Shown here piece by piece: positions 8,324 through 15,793 of a DNA stretch of 49,521 bases. The translations under genes were made by a program, and so were the position numbers. The notes below the pieces were generated by a model. It saw only the letters and a list, made by a program, of their open reading frames with translations, was not told the origin of the DNA and did no database searches. Numbering within the stretch: the stretch's first letter is position 1; each line of letters starts with the position of its first letter. Source of the DNA: Clostridiales bacterium. Lineage in GTDB: Bacteria; Bacillota; Clostridia; Christensenellales; Aristaeellaceae. The stretch lies in the NCBI GenBank assembly GCA_004557905.1, contig SFFH01000012.1:1-49521 (forward strand), given 5' to 3'.

Positions 8324-8812
8324 ATGAAACACAACAGGAAGATGCTTCTGAACATGATGAGCCTGCTGCTTCTTGCCGCGCTCTGTCTGTCCGTCAGCCA
8401 GAAGGGCGCCGCGGCAGAGACGCTGACCTGCGTCGTGAAAAACGGTCAGTACGTCAACGTTCGCAATCAAGCCTCGCAGACAGCCGCGACGTGGGGCATC
8501 CTGCACACGGGGGACACGATCGACGCCAACCCCAGCGAAATCGTCAACGGCTATTTCAAGACGACGTACAAGGACCGCGTCGCATATGTGTCCGTCAAAT
8601 ACTTTGAAATCGCCGTGGGGGAGAGCTATTATGTGGACGCCAACGGCCGCGTGCGGCTGCGCAAATCGCCGGGCGGCAGCGCCGCGGGCTTTATCCAGCC
8701 GGGCGAGCGCGTGCACGTCATGGCCTGGCGCTACGCAAACGACGGCAGCAAGTGGGCCAAGTGCGCCGGCGGCCAGTATATCGCCGCCGAATACCTCAGC
8801 CTTGCCGATTGA
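8324..8812 (+). CDS. Secreted SH3-domain protein
   Basis: 162 residues. A Sec signal peptide (basic MKHNRK, then a hydrophobic core LLLLAALCLSVS, cut near AAA-E) is followed by two bacterial SH3-like (SH3b) units: one around VVKNGQYVNVRNQAS and one around YYVDANGRVRLRKSPGG, each with the RxR/NVRN-type loop and a GD/GE turn. Such domains bind peptidoglycan; no catalytic domain is attached. Start at 8324 with AGGAGGG 6-7 nt upstream; an earlier in-frame ATG at 8300 would destroy the signal peptide spacing. It ends exactly where the convergent minus-strand gene ends (8812/8813), with no terminator between them. Confidence 0.8.
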   Translation: MKHNRKMLLNMMSLLLLAALCLSVSQKGAAAETLTCVVKNGQYVNVRNQASQTAATWGILHTGDTIDANPSEIVNGYFKTTYKDRVAYVSVKYFEIAVGESYYVDANGRVRLRKSPGGSAAGFIQPGERVHVMAWRYANDGSKWAKCAGGQYIAAEYLSLAD

Positions 8813-9694
8813 TCACAGGTCCACGCCCAGCAGCTGCTTGGCCAGCACGCCGACGACAAACGAGATGACGGCGACGCTGATGGAGATGCCCGCCATCTCC
8901 AGGAACCTGGACTTGAATTCCCTGCCCTGCGCGACGGAGGTATAATAGGTAAAGCCCGCGATGATGAGGATCACCGTCAGCAGCATGCACACCAGCGCCG
9001 CGATGTACTGCGTGGTGCCCAGGAGCAGATAGGGCAGGATGAGCAGCACGACGGTGATGAGATAGGCGATGCCGGTGTAGGTGCAGGACTTGAGCGCGTC
9101 GGTGCGGCCCTCGCTGCGCGCGGAAAGGAACTCGCTGGACGCCATGGAGAACGTCGCCGAGATGCCGATGATGAGGCCGGACAGCGCGATGAGCTTCGTG
9201 TTCTGCATCGCGAAGGTGAAGCCCGCCAGCGAGCCGGTCAGCTCGACCAGCGCGTCGTTGAGGCCCAGCACCATGGAGCCCACATACTGCAGGCGCTCCT
9301 CGTCGAGCATGCCCAACAGGGCCTGCTCGTGCTCCTCCTCCTGCTGCCGGATGGCTACGCTCTCCTCGACCTCGCCGGCCAGCGCCTCATACTTGTCCTG
9401 CGCGTTCTCCTCGCCGTTTTCCATCAGCTTGACGGCAAAGGTGAAGCCCAGCACGCGCGCAAGCAGCGTGAACCAGAGGACCTTGCCCTTCTGCGGCTTC
9501 ATTTCCTCGCCGGTGTACTTCTTCCAGATTTCGTAGTGCGCCTTTTCCTCGCGGGAGAGGCGCAGCAGCACCTGCTTGTTTTCCTCGCCCTTGGCAAACC
9601 GGGCGATCCTCTCATAGATCACACTTTCCGTCAGCTCGCCTTGCTGCATCGTGCGGATGATGTCCAGCGAGGCCTTTGAAATCTTCTTTTCCAT
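8813..9694 (-). CDS. Ferritin-like domain fused to a VIT1/CCC1 iron transporter (MbfA-like)
   Basis: 293 residues. The first half is a rubrerythrin-type ferritin-like bundle with spaced iron-binding Glu/His: E in GELTESVIYERIA, EEKAHYEIW, and ESVAIRQQEEEHEQ. The second half (from about residue 140) has the VIT1/CCC1 signature GLNDALVELTGSLAGF and SMASSEFLSARSEG, then three hydrophobic helices. This is the membrane-bound ferritin or erythrin-vacuolar iron transport architecture, which exports iron or manganese from the cytosol. Start at 9692-9694 (MEKKISK), GGAGG 8 nt upstream; the longer frame to 9775 has no ribosome site. Confidence 0.85.
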   Translation of the reverse strand: MEKKISKASLDIIRTMQQGELTESVIYERIARFAKGEENKQVLLRLSREEKAHYEIWKKYTGEEMKPQKGKVLWFTLLARVLGFTFAVKLMENGEENAQDKYEALAGEVEESVAIRQQEEEHEQALLGMLDEERLQYVGSMVLGLNDALVELTGSLAGFTFAMQNTKLIALSGLIIGISATFSMASSEFLSARSEGRTDALKSCTYTGIAYLITVVLLILPYLLLGTTQYIAALVCMLLTVILIIAGFTYYTSVAQGREFKSRFLEMAGISISVAVISFVVGVLAKQLLGVDL

Positions 9695-9746
9695 ATGTAA
9701 TTTCCTCCGTTTCATCAGACGGTATTCTGATTGAATACGCAGGACT

Positions 9747-9775
9747 ATTATATTTCCAAACCATGGAAAAGACAA
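9747..9775 (-). promoter_or_regulatory. Promoter with internal palindrome before the iron protein
   Basis: On the minus strand TTGTCT (complement of 9770-9775), 17-bp spacer, TATAAT (complement of 9747-9752). The spacer contains the inverted repeat TTTCCA-accaa-type-TGGAAA (9753-9758 and 9764-9769), a likely repressor site. No canonical 19-bp Fur box was recognised. Confidence 0.6.
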
Positions 9776-9800
9776 TGGAAAAGTGCGTTTTCTCCGCGCT

Positions 9801-10532
9801 TTATTCGGGGAGCCGGTTGTCCACGATAAGCATATTGAGCTTCTGCCAGCGGCGAAGCTCTTTTTTTGTGATCATCAGGCTGCTGATGAATTCCTCCGTC
9901 GGCTCCCTGGGCGTGAGCGTCACCAGGCACCGGAACGCGCAGGGCATCAGGTCCGCGCTGGAGATGCCGCACAGCAGGCCTCCGGTCATGTCCCGGCGCT
10001 CCAGGGGATTGAAGATGTAGAGCAGGTCCTCCTCCAGCGTGTTGTACTGGTTGACGAAGGAAAAGCGGATGAGCATATCGGAATAGACGACCTTGCCGGA
10101 GTAGCAGATCTCGCTGCTGCAGCCCGCGGGCGTCACGGCGCTGATGGACAGCGACGCCCGGTAATCGCCGCCCTTGCCCTCGTCCTTGTGCACATGGATG
10201 ACGCCGGTCTTGAGCCGCTGATAGCGCCCGTCATAGAAATAGAAGTACAGCCTGTCCGCCTGAAAGAACGGGCTCTGTCCCGCCGATCCGGCGATGGGAC
10301 GCGGCGGCGCCTCCTCCTGCCCGCCGTCGCCCAGCAGCTGCGCCGGCGGCACATGCAGCGCCCGGCCGATTTCGTACAGCGTCTGCACGTCCAGCGTGAT
10401 CTCGCCGTTTTCATACTTGCTCACGCTCGCGCGGCTCTTGTGAATGGCCTGCGCCAGCTGCGCCAGCGTCATGCCCCGGGCCTTTCTCGCTTCCCTGATG
10501 CTCGCGCCCACGCGCGCCGTGATGCTCTCCAT
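9801..10532 (-). CDS. XRE-family regulator with a C-terminal sensory domain
   Basis: 243 residues. The N-terminal HTH_3 domain (residues 8-65) has the clear Cro/CI pattern REARKARGMTLAQLAQAIHKSRASVSKYENGEITL. The remainder (about 90-243) is an unrecognised alpha/beta region with several aromatic residues and three cysteines, perhaps ligand-binding. Start ATG 10530-10532 with GGAGG 5 nt upstream. It is divergent from the NSS transporter gene, with a palindrome between the two promoters, so it probably controls both itself and the transporter. Confidence 0.8.
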   Translation of the reverse strand: MESITARVGASIREARKARGMTLAQLAQAIHKSRASVSKYENGEITLDVQTLYEIGRALHVPPAQLLGDGGQEEAPPRPIAGSAGQSPFFQADRLYFYFYDGRYQRLKTGVIHVHKDEGKGGDYRASLSISAVTPAGCSSEICYSGKVVYSDMLIRFSFVNQYNTLEEDLLYIFNPLERRDMTGGLLCGISSADLMPCAFRCLVTLTPREPTEEFISSLMITKKELRRWQKLNMLIVDNRLPE

Positions 10533-10567
10533 ACTGCCTCCGGGTTTCGTCAGAATATCGTTTTTCC

Positions 10568-10608
10568 CTGTTTTGGGGCAGTTTGAGAAAACAGAATCCC
10601 CAAAACAG
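10568..10608. promoter_or_regulatory. 11-bp inverted repeat in the XRE gene leader
   Basis: CTGTTTTGGGG (10568-10578) and CCCCAAAACAG (10598-10608) are perfect inverse copies around a 19-nt spacer that holds another CTGTTTT-like stretch. It lies between the XRE promoter and its start codon, so it may be an autoregulatory operator or a leader hairpin. Confidence 0.5.
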
Positions 10609-10626
10609 ACGGTTTTCCTCCATCAT

Positions 10627-10654
10627 TCTATAATAGAGAAACTTTTTGCGTCAA
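10627..10654 (-). promoter_or_regulatory. Promoter of the XRE regulator gene
   Basis: On the minus strand TTGACG (complement of 10649-10654), 16-bp spacer and TATAGA (complement of 10627-10632). Confidence 0.55.
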
Positions 10655-10656
10655 GA

Positions 10657-10673
10657 GTTTCTTTTCAAGAAAC
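10657..10673. promoter_or_regulatory. Palindromic operator between divergent promoters
   Basis: GTTTCTT (10657-10663), 3-nt spacer and AAGAAAC (10667-10673) form a perfect inverted repeat. It sits 2 bp from the -35 box of the XRE promoter and 9 bp from the -35 box of the transporter promoter, the right place for one dimeric regulator to control both. Confidence 0.55.
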
Positions 10674-10682
10674 CGCCTTGAT

Positions 10683-10711
10683 TTGATATGCAGACGACGG
10701 ACTGATAGAAT
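10683..10711 (+). promoter_or_regulatory. Promoter of the NSS transporter gene
   Basis: TTGATA (10683-10688), 17-bp spacer, TAGAAT (10706-10711). Confidence 0.55.
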
Positions 10712-10778
10712 ATTGAGGTCTGCGCGTCATAATCCGGCGCGAAAGCGGGCAATTCTCAATGAAATGAGGTTTTTTGCA

Positions 10779-12185
10779 ATGGAGCAGAAAAAGAGCGGCG
10801 GCTTCAGCGGCTCGATCGGCTTTGTGCTCGCGGCGGCGGGCAGCGCCGTCGGCGTGGGCAACATCTGGCGGTTCCCCTATCTGGCGGCCAAGGACGGCGG
10901 CGGATTGTTTCTGCTGATCTATCTGGCACTGGTGCTGACCTTCGGCTTCACCCTGCTGACCACGGATATCGCGCTGGGCAGGCGCACACAGCAGGGCGCG
11001 CTCCGGGCATTTTCCTCCATTCGGCCGGCCTGGGGCTTTCTGGGCAAGCTGACGTTCCTCGTGCCCGCGCTGATCATGACGTATTACACGGTCATCGGCG
11101 GCTGGGTGAGCAAGTACATGGTGGACTTCATCGTTGGGAGCGGCACAGCCGCCGCGCAGGACGGCTACTTCACCACCTTCATCACCTCGAGCGTCTCGCC
11201 CATCGTGTTCACGCTGCTGTTTCTGTGCGTGACGGCGCTGGTCGTCTTCGGCGGCGTGGAAAAGGGCGTGGAGCGCTTTGCCAGGCTCGTCATGCCGGGG
11301 CTGCTGGTGATGATCGTGGGCATCGCGCTCTTCTCGCTCACGCTCTCGCACACCGATGAAAGCGGCGTGACCCGCACGGGCCTTGAGGGCCTGGCGGTGT
11401 ATGTCATCCCCAGCTTCGAGGGCCTCACCTTCTCCCGCTTCCTTCAGATCCTTCTGGATGCGATGAGCCAGCTGTTCTTCTCGCTGAGCGTGTCCATGGG
11501 CATCATGATCACTTACGGCTCCTACGTCAAACGGGACGTGAACCTCAACCGGGCCGTCAGCCAGATCGAGCTGTTTGACACCGGCGTGGCCTTCCTCGCC
11601 GGCATGATGATTATCCCCGCGGTCTTCGTCTTCTCCGGCACGGAGGGCATGGCCTCCGGTCCGAGCCTCATGTTCATCTCCCTGCCCAAGGTCTTTGCCG
11701 CCATGGGCGGCGCGGGCCGCATCGTGGGTATCGTGTTCTTCGTCATGGTCGCCTTCGCCGCGCTGACCTCCTGTGTGTCCATCATGGAGACGCTCGTGGC
11801 CAACTGCATGGAGATCTTCTCCTGCTCCCGCCGCCGGGTGAGCCTGATCATCGGCGTGCTCTCCGCCGTCGCCGCGGCGGTCATCTGCCTGGGCTACAAC
11901 GCGCTGTACTTTGAGCTGAAGCTGCCCAACGGCGCCGTCGGCCAGCTGCTGGACGTGATGGACTACATCTCCAACTCCTTCCTGATGCCGGCGATCTCCC
12001 TGCTGACGTGCGTGTTCGTCGGCTGGGTGGTGGGGCCGCAGCTTATCATCGAGGAGATGGAGCGCACCGGCGACCGCTTCACCCGTAAGAAGCTGTATCG
12101 CTTCATGATCCGCTACGCCGCGCCCATCATCATGGCCGTGCTGTTCCTGCAGTCCACCGGCCTGCTCTCGATCTTCTTCCACTAA
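10779..12185 (+). CDS. Sodium-dependent NSS/SNF transporter
   Basis: 468 residues, the usual length of bacterial neurotransmitter:sodium symporters such as LeuT and MhsT. The family hallmark in helix 1 is clear: GFVLAAAGSAVGVGNIWRFPYLAAKDGGG (residues 12-40, in parts), which forms the Na+ and substrate sites. Eleven to twelve hydrophobic helices follow, including helix 6 with SLSVSMGIMITYGSY and helix 8 with a Ser/Thr-rich Na2-type region AALTSCVSIMET. It imports an amino acid or amine; the exact substrate is unknown. Start at 10779, with GAGG 9 nt upstream; the preceding in-frame ATG at 10764 overlaps that ribosome site. Confidence 0.9.
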   Translation: MEQKKSGGFSGSIGFVLAAAGSAVGVGNIWRFPYLAAKDGGGLFLLIYLALVLTFGFTLLTTDIALGRRTQQGALRAFSSIRPAWGFLGKLTFLVPALIMTYYTVIGGWVSKYMVDFIVGSGTAAAQDGYFTTFITSSVSPIVFTLLFLCVTALVVFGGVEKGVERFARLVMPGLLVMIVGIALFSLTLSHTDESGVTRTGLEGLAVYVIPSFEGLTFSRFLQILLDAMSQLFFSLSVSMGIMITYGSYVKRDVNLNRAVSQIELFDTGVAFLAGMMIIPAVFVFSGTEGMASGPSLMFISLPKVFAAMGGAGRIVGIVFFVMVAFAALTSCVSIMETLVANCMEIFSCSRRRVSLIIGVLSAVAAAVICLGYNALYFELKLPNGAVGQLLDVMDYISNSFLMPAISLLTCVFVGWVVGPQLIIEEMERTGDRFTRKKLYRFMIRYAAPIIMAVLFLQSTGLLSIFFH

Positions 12186-12193
12186 TGCTTTCA

Positions 12194-12327
12194 GCCGCGC
12201 GAAGCGAAGAAGGGAGTCTGAGGGACAATGTCCCTCAGGCAGGTTTTAGGGCGGCAGCCCTAACGTCCCCTCCAATCTGAAAAAACGTAGTCTCAGAGCA
12301 GGCTGCAAAGCAGCCTACGATTGAGAC
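12194..12327 (+). repeat. Modular intergenic hairpin repeat, copy 1 (long form)
   Basis: Starts with GCCGCGCGAAGCGAAGAAGG and carries three hairpins: B, CTGAGGGA-caatg-TCCCTCAG (12218-12238); C, TTAGGGC-ggca-GCCCTAA (12246-12263); E, an interrupted stem GTCTCA/TGAGAC outside AGGCTGC/GCAGCCT (12290-12327). The same modules recur at 32763, 41621, 45495 and 48776. On the minus strand module E is followed by a T run and may act as an extra terminator for the glycosyltransferase gene. Confidence 0.8.
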
Positions 12328-12345
12328 GGGTTCAGAGCGCAAAAC

Positions 12346-12384
12346 GCCCTCCCGACGCTGATTCTCATTCATCGCCGGGAGGGC
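12346..12384 (-). terminator. Terminator of the glycosyltransferase gene
   Basis: A 12-bp GC-rich stem (12346-12357 with 12373-12384, one mismatch) followed on the minus strand by GTTTT, just beyond the stop codon at 12389. Confidence 0.65.
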
Positions 12385-12388
12385 TTCT

Positions 12389-13462
12389 CTATTCCGCAAT
12401 CGCCGTCTCGTAGCACTTTTCCACCCTGGCGGCAAAGGCCTCGGTGCCAAACGGCTCGGCATACTTTGCGGCATGCGCGGCGATCTCCCGGCCCTCGTCC
12501 GAGAACGCGCGCAGCAGGCCGGAAAGCAGCGCCTCGTCGTCATCCCCGGTGAGGATGCCGGAGACGCCGTCCTGAATCACGCCGCTCAGGCAGGGATCGT
12601 TCACCGCGCACACGCACAGGCCCTGGTCGATCTTCTCCCACGGCTTGGGGCCGGTGAACGTGACATGCTCCGCCACGCCCAGCTCGTCCGCCATCTTCGC
12701 CAGATGCTCGCGCATCGGGCCTTCGCCCACGATCACAAAGCGCACGTCCGGATGGCTGACAAGCAGCTTCGGGAACACGCGCATCACCTGCTCCAGGTTC
12801 TTCTCCCTGGAAATGCGGCCGATGTTCAGCAGCACGCGCTCGCCCGGCTGCACGCCGCATTCGTTCCGCCTGGCGGTGCGCTCCGGCGCGTCGTGGCGCT
12901 CGGGCGCAAAGCGCGCGATGTCCATGCCGCTGGGGATGATGTCCATCGGGGTGCGCACGCCGTAATCGTAGAGCAGGCCAAGGGTCTTGCCCGTCGGCGC
13001 GATGATGCGGTCAAAGCGGTTGCACCACCACTCGGAATACTTGCGCGCGACCTTACGCGCCGCCTCGTCCGCCACGCCATGGGTCACATAGTAGGTGTAC
13101 TCCTCCCAGATGGTGTGATAGGTGTGGATGAGCACGCTGTCATTCGCCCGGGCGACGAGGCGGCCAAAGTGGCCCATCACAAACTCGCTGTTGGTGTGCA
13201 CGACGTCAAAGTCGAGCCGGGTCGCCTCCCAGTTGGTCAGAGGCCCGGGGAACGCGACATTGCGGTCCTTGAGCACGAGCAGCGGCGCGGAGGCGATGTA
13301 GTGGACGGTGTCCTGCTGGTAATTCTCCCAGCCGCGGCACTTGGGCGCAAACACATGCACCTCGTGCCCGCGGCGGGTCAGCTCGCGGTGAAGCGTGAGG
13401 ACGGACGTCGCCACGCCGTTGATTTCGGGATAGAACGTATCGGAAAACAGGCCGATCTTCAT
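12389..13462 (-). CDS. GT4-family glycosyltransferase with an apparent internal deletion
   Basis: 357 residues; homologues of this kind (glycolipid or mannosyl transferases, GT-B fold) are usually about 385-400. The N-terminal half has the donor-less Rossmann domain (FSDTFYPEINGVATSV, residues 7-22) and the C-terminal half opens with LLNIGRISREKNLEQV (211-226) and VIVGEGPM (243-250). After FTGPKPWEKI (269-278) the expected 30-odd residues that carry the catalytic EX7E motif (typically S-ETQG-TYIEALASG) are missing: the sequence jumps through DQGLCVCAVN to DPCLSGVIQDGVSG (289-302). The reading frame is kept. Start ATG 13460-13462, AAGGAG 9 nt upstream. Likely inactive, or an assembly collapse; the rest of the protein looks well conserved. 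Confidence 0.8.
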   Translation of the reverse strand: MKIGLFSDTFYPEINGVATSVLTLHRELTRRGHEVHVFAPKCRGWENYQQDTVHYIASAPLLVLKDRNVAFPGPLTNWEATRLDFDVVHTNSEFVMGHFGRLVARANDSVLIHTYHTIWEEYTYYVTHGVADEAARKVARKYSEWWCNRFDRIIAPTGKTLGLLYDYGVRTPMDIIPSGMDIARFAPERHDAPERTARRNECGVQPGERVLLNIGRISREKNLEQVMRVFPKLLVSHPDVRFVIVGEGPMREHLAKMADELGVAEHVTFTGPKPWEKIDQGLCVCAVNDPCLSGVIQDGVSGILTGDDDEALLSGLLRAFSDEGREIAAHAAKYAEPFGTEAFAARVEKCYETAIAE

Positions 13463-13724
13463 GCTGAACTTCTCCTTCTTTGGAATCCGGCTTGCCGTAA
13501 TCGCTTGCCTGACGGCGGCGCGCAGGAAAAAACTGCCGCCTTTGGCATTTATAGTGTAACACATCCTGCCGGTTTGGAAAAGCAAAAACTATTGATCCTG
13601 CATTTTTGGGCTGAATCGCAATCGGTCATGCGTTTTCGCTTGCAAATTCCCCGGAATTATGATAGGATTTGTATGAAAAAACAGGGGAGAATGCATCTTC
13701 CCTTTTTGAAAGCGAGGGGTTTTC

Positions 13725-14687
13725 TTGGCGGTTATCAAAGAAGTCACGTCTGTGGCGTCAATTCTGATGCCGATCGGCGAAAACTGGACGGTTTCCCGCT
13801 GCCGGTACCGCTCCGAGGATGGGGCGGACGGACGTCTTTGCATCGCCACGGGCATTCACGGCGACGAGCGGATGGGCCAGCTGATCGTCTACGACGTGGC
13901 GCAGCGCATTCAGAGGGAGCCGCAGCACCTGCACGGCATCGTGGATATCTATCCGATGCTCAACCCGCTGGGCCTGGACCTCTGTGAGCGCACGGTGCCC
14001 TCCGGCAACCGGCTGGACATGAACCGCGCGTTCCCCGGCTCGCCGGACGGCACGGCGCTGGAAAGCATCTGCTACCGGATTATCAAGGATATGAAGGGCG
14101 CGGACCTGGTGCTGGACATCCATTCCAGCTCCCAGGTGACCAGCGAGCTGTACGTCGTGCGCCTGCACGAAAAAATGGCGGACGCGATGATCCCCGGCGC
14201 CGCGGCGCTGTGCCCGGAGCTGATGTGGGTGGTGCCGGACAGGGCGGCCTACAACGCGACGCTCACCGGCGCGCTGACCCAGGAGGGCGTGTGCGCCGCC
14301 GTGCTGATGGTGGACGAACGCCGCCTGAACGCGCAGCGCGTGGCCAATCAGGCGGTCGAGGGCATCTTCTGCAAGATGAAGGCAATGGGCCTGTGGACGG
14401 GCGAGACGGTCCGCGCACCAGAGGCCGGGCAGATTCCCTGCATGCGCGAGAAGACCGACGCCTGCCGCATCACCTGCACGCGCCCGGGCATGTATGTGCC
14501 GGTGGAGCGCATCGGCACGCATGTCAGCGCCGGCGACGTGCTGGGCACGATCATCAACGCGCTCAGCGGCGAGCCGGTGGAGACCGTGACCGCGAGTGAG
14601 AGCGGTCTGGTCTTCTCCCAGCGCCGCTACGCCGCCGTCTATCCGGGAACGCTCATCGCACGCCTGTGCAGAAAGGAACGCGCATGA
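13725..14687 (+). CDS. AstE/AspA-like zinc deacylase
   Basis: 320 residues, succinylglutamate desuccinylase/aspartoacylase family (M14-like carboxypeptidase fold). All three zinc ligands are visible: H45 and E48 in GIHGDE, and H133 in LDIHSSS; the substrate-carboxylate motif MNRAFPGS (about 99-106) is intact. The C-terminal part (about 240-320) is a beta domain with the pattern seen in this family (GDVLGTIINALSGEPVE). It probably removes an acyl group from an N-acyl amino acid or related amide. The start is a TTG at 13725, GAGGGG 7 nt upstream. It overlaps its paralogue by 4 bp. Confidence 0.85.
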   Translation: MAVIKEVTSVASILMPIGENWTVSRCRYRSEDGADGRLCIATGIHGDERMGQLIVYDVAQRIQREPQHLHGIVDIYPMLNPLGLDLCERTVPSGNRLDMNRAFPGSPDGTALESICYRIIKDMKGADLVLDIHSSSQVTSELYVVRLHEKMADAMIPGAAALCPELMWVVPDRAAYNATLTGALTQEGVCAAVLMVDERRLNAQRVANQAVEGIFCKMKAMGLWTGETVRAPEAGQIPCMREKTDACRITCTRPGMYVPVERIGTHVSAGDVLGTIINALSGEPVETVTASESGLVFSQRRYAAVYPGTLIARLCRKERA

Positions 14688-15610
14688 AAAAGGACATCCT
14701 CTTCACCGTGCCGTCGTACTTCCGCGACGACATGAACATCATGGGCTACCGCTTCGGCAAGGGCGAGAAGAGCTGCGTGGTGCTGGGCGCGCTGCGCGGC
14801 GACGAGGTGCAGCAGCTCTACGTCTGCGCGCGCCTGGTGGCGTTCCTGCGCGAGGTGGAGCGCGACGGCGGCATCATGCCCGGCAAGAGCGTGATGGTCG
14901 TGCCCACGGCGGTCGGCCTGTCCATGAACGCGGGCAGCCGCCTGTGGGCGCCGGAAAACACGGACATCAACCGCTGCTTTCCGGGCGACCTGAACGGCTC
15001 CACGACCGAGCAGATCGCGGGCGCGCTGTTTGAAAAGCTGAAGGCGTACAAATACGGCGTGCAGCTGACGAGCTTCTATCAGAAGGGATCGTTCGTGCCG
15101 CATGTGCGCATGATGGAGACCGGACGGCAGAACCCGGAGCTGGGCTGCGAGTTCGGCCTGCCCTACGTCTATGTGCGCACGCCGCGCATCTCCGACCAGA
15201 CAACGCTCAACTACTGCTGGCAGCAGGCGGACACGCAGGCGTATTCGCTCTACGCCGGCAAGACGCAGGAGATCGACGAAAACGCGGCGGACCAGACGCT
15301 GCGCGCCATCATCCGCTTCCTCAACGGCCGCGGCGTGATCCGCAGCGAGCAGACGCCGGGGCAGACCTCGCAGGTCATCACCAACGACGACATGCTGACC
15401 GTCACCTCCAAGTCCTCGGGCCTTCTGCGCCGGGTGAAGCACGCGGGCGCGCATGTGCGCCGGGGCGAGCAGCTGGCGTTCATCATCAATCCGCTGGACG
15501 GCTCCGTGCGCGAGGTGCTCAAGACCCCGGCAACGGGCATGCTCTTCTTCATTCAGGACGGCCCGTTCGTCACCGAGCACAGCCCGGTGTTCCAGGTGCT
15601 GGCGACATGA
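14684..15610 (+). CDS. AstE/AspA-like paralogue lacking zinc-binding histidines
   Basis: 308 residues, same fold as the preceding gene. The first metal motif reads ALRGDE (residues 36-41), with Arg38 in place of His, and the region matching LDIHSSS reads VQLTSFY, with Thr129 in place of the last His. The NRCFPGD motif (96-102) and the C-terminal beta domain (GEQLAFIINPLDGSVRE) are kept. ATG overlaps the upstream stop (ATGA), so the two are made together. It may be a non-catalytic partner of the zinc enzyme, or use another chemistry. Family membership is clear from the shared motifs; the role is inferred. Confidence 0.75.
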   Translation: MKKDILFTVPSYFRDDMNIMGYRFGKGEKSCVVLGALRGDEVQQLYVCARLVAFLREVERDGGIMPGKSVMVVPTAVGLSMNAGSRLWAPENTDINRCFPGDLNGSTTEQIAGALFEKLKAYKYGVQLTSFYQKGSFVPHVRMMETGRQNPELGCEFGLPYVYVRTPRISDQTTLNYCWQQADTQAYSLYAGKTQEIDENAADQTLRAIIRFLNGRGVIRSEQTPGQTSQVITNDDMLTVTSKSSGLLRRVKHAGAHVRRGEQLAFIINPLDGSVREVLKTPATGMLFFIQDGPFVTEHSPVFQVLAT

Positions 15611-15627
15611 GCTTTGGGGAGCGAAAT

Positions 15628-15755
15628 ACCTCATCCGTCTTGCCTGCGGCAAGCCACCTTCCCCAAAGGGGAAGGCTGGTTTACTGCATGGCTGCTCAAA
15701 GGACTTGCCTTCCCCTCTGGGGAAGGTGGCCGAGCGAAGCGAGGTCGGATGAGGT
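15628..15755. repeat. 128-bp MITE-like element with terminal inverted repeats
   Basis: ACCTCATCCG (15628-15637) and CGGATGAGGT (15746-15755) are perfect terminal inverted repeats. Inside are two further hairpins, CCTTCCCC-aaa-GGGGAAGG (about 15656-15674) and CCTTCCCC-tct-GGGGAAGG (about 15708-15726), plus CTTGCC-tgc-GGCAAG. It has no gene. A half copy of the same sequence begins at 45411. Confidence 0.75.
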
Positions 15756-15793
15756 CCTTCGTTAACATTCTCCCCCTGATCGACTGATTTTCA

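Noticed and set aside
8797..8830. Missing gene or terminator between the convergent SH3 and iron-protein genes
   Set aside because: The two stop codons are directly adjacent (8812/8813), so there is no room; the 3' ends of the transcripts must overlap.
15630..15752. Protein encoded by the 128-bp repeat
   Set aside because: Open frames here are only by-products of inverted-repeat sequence; none has a start signal.
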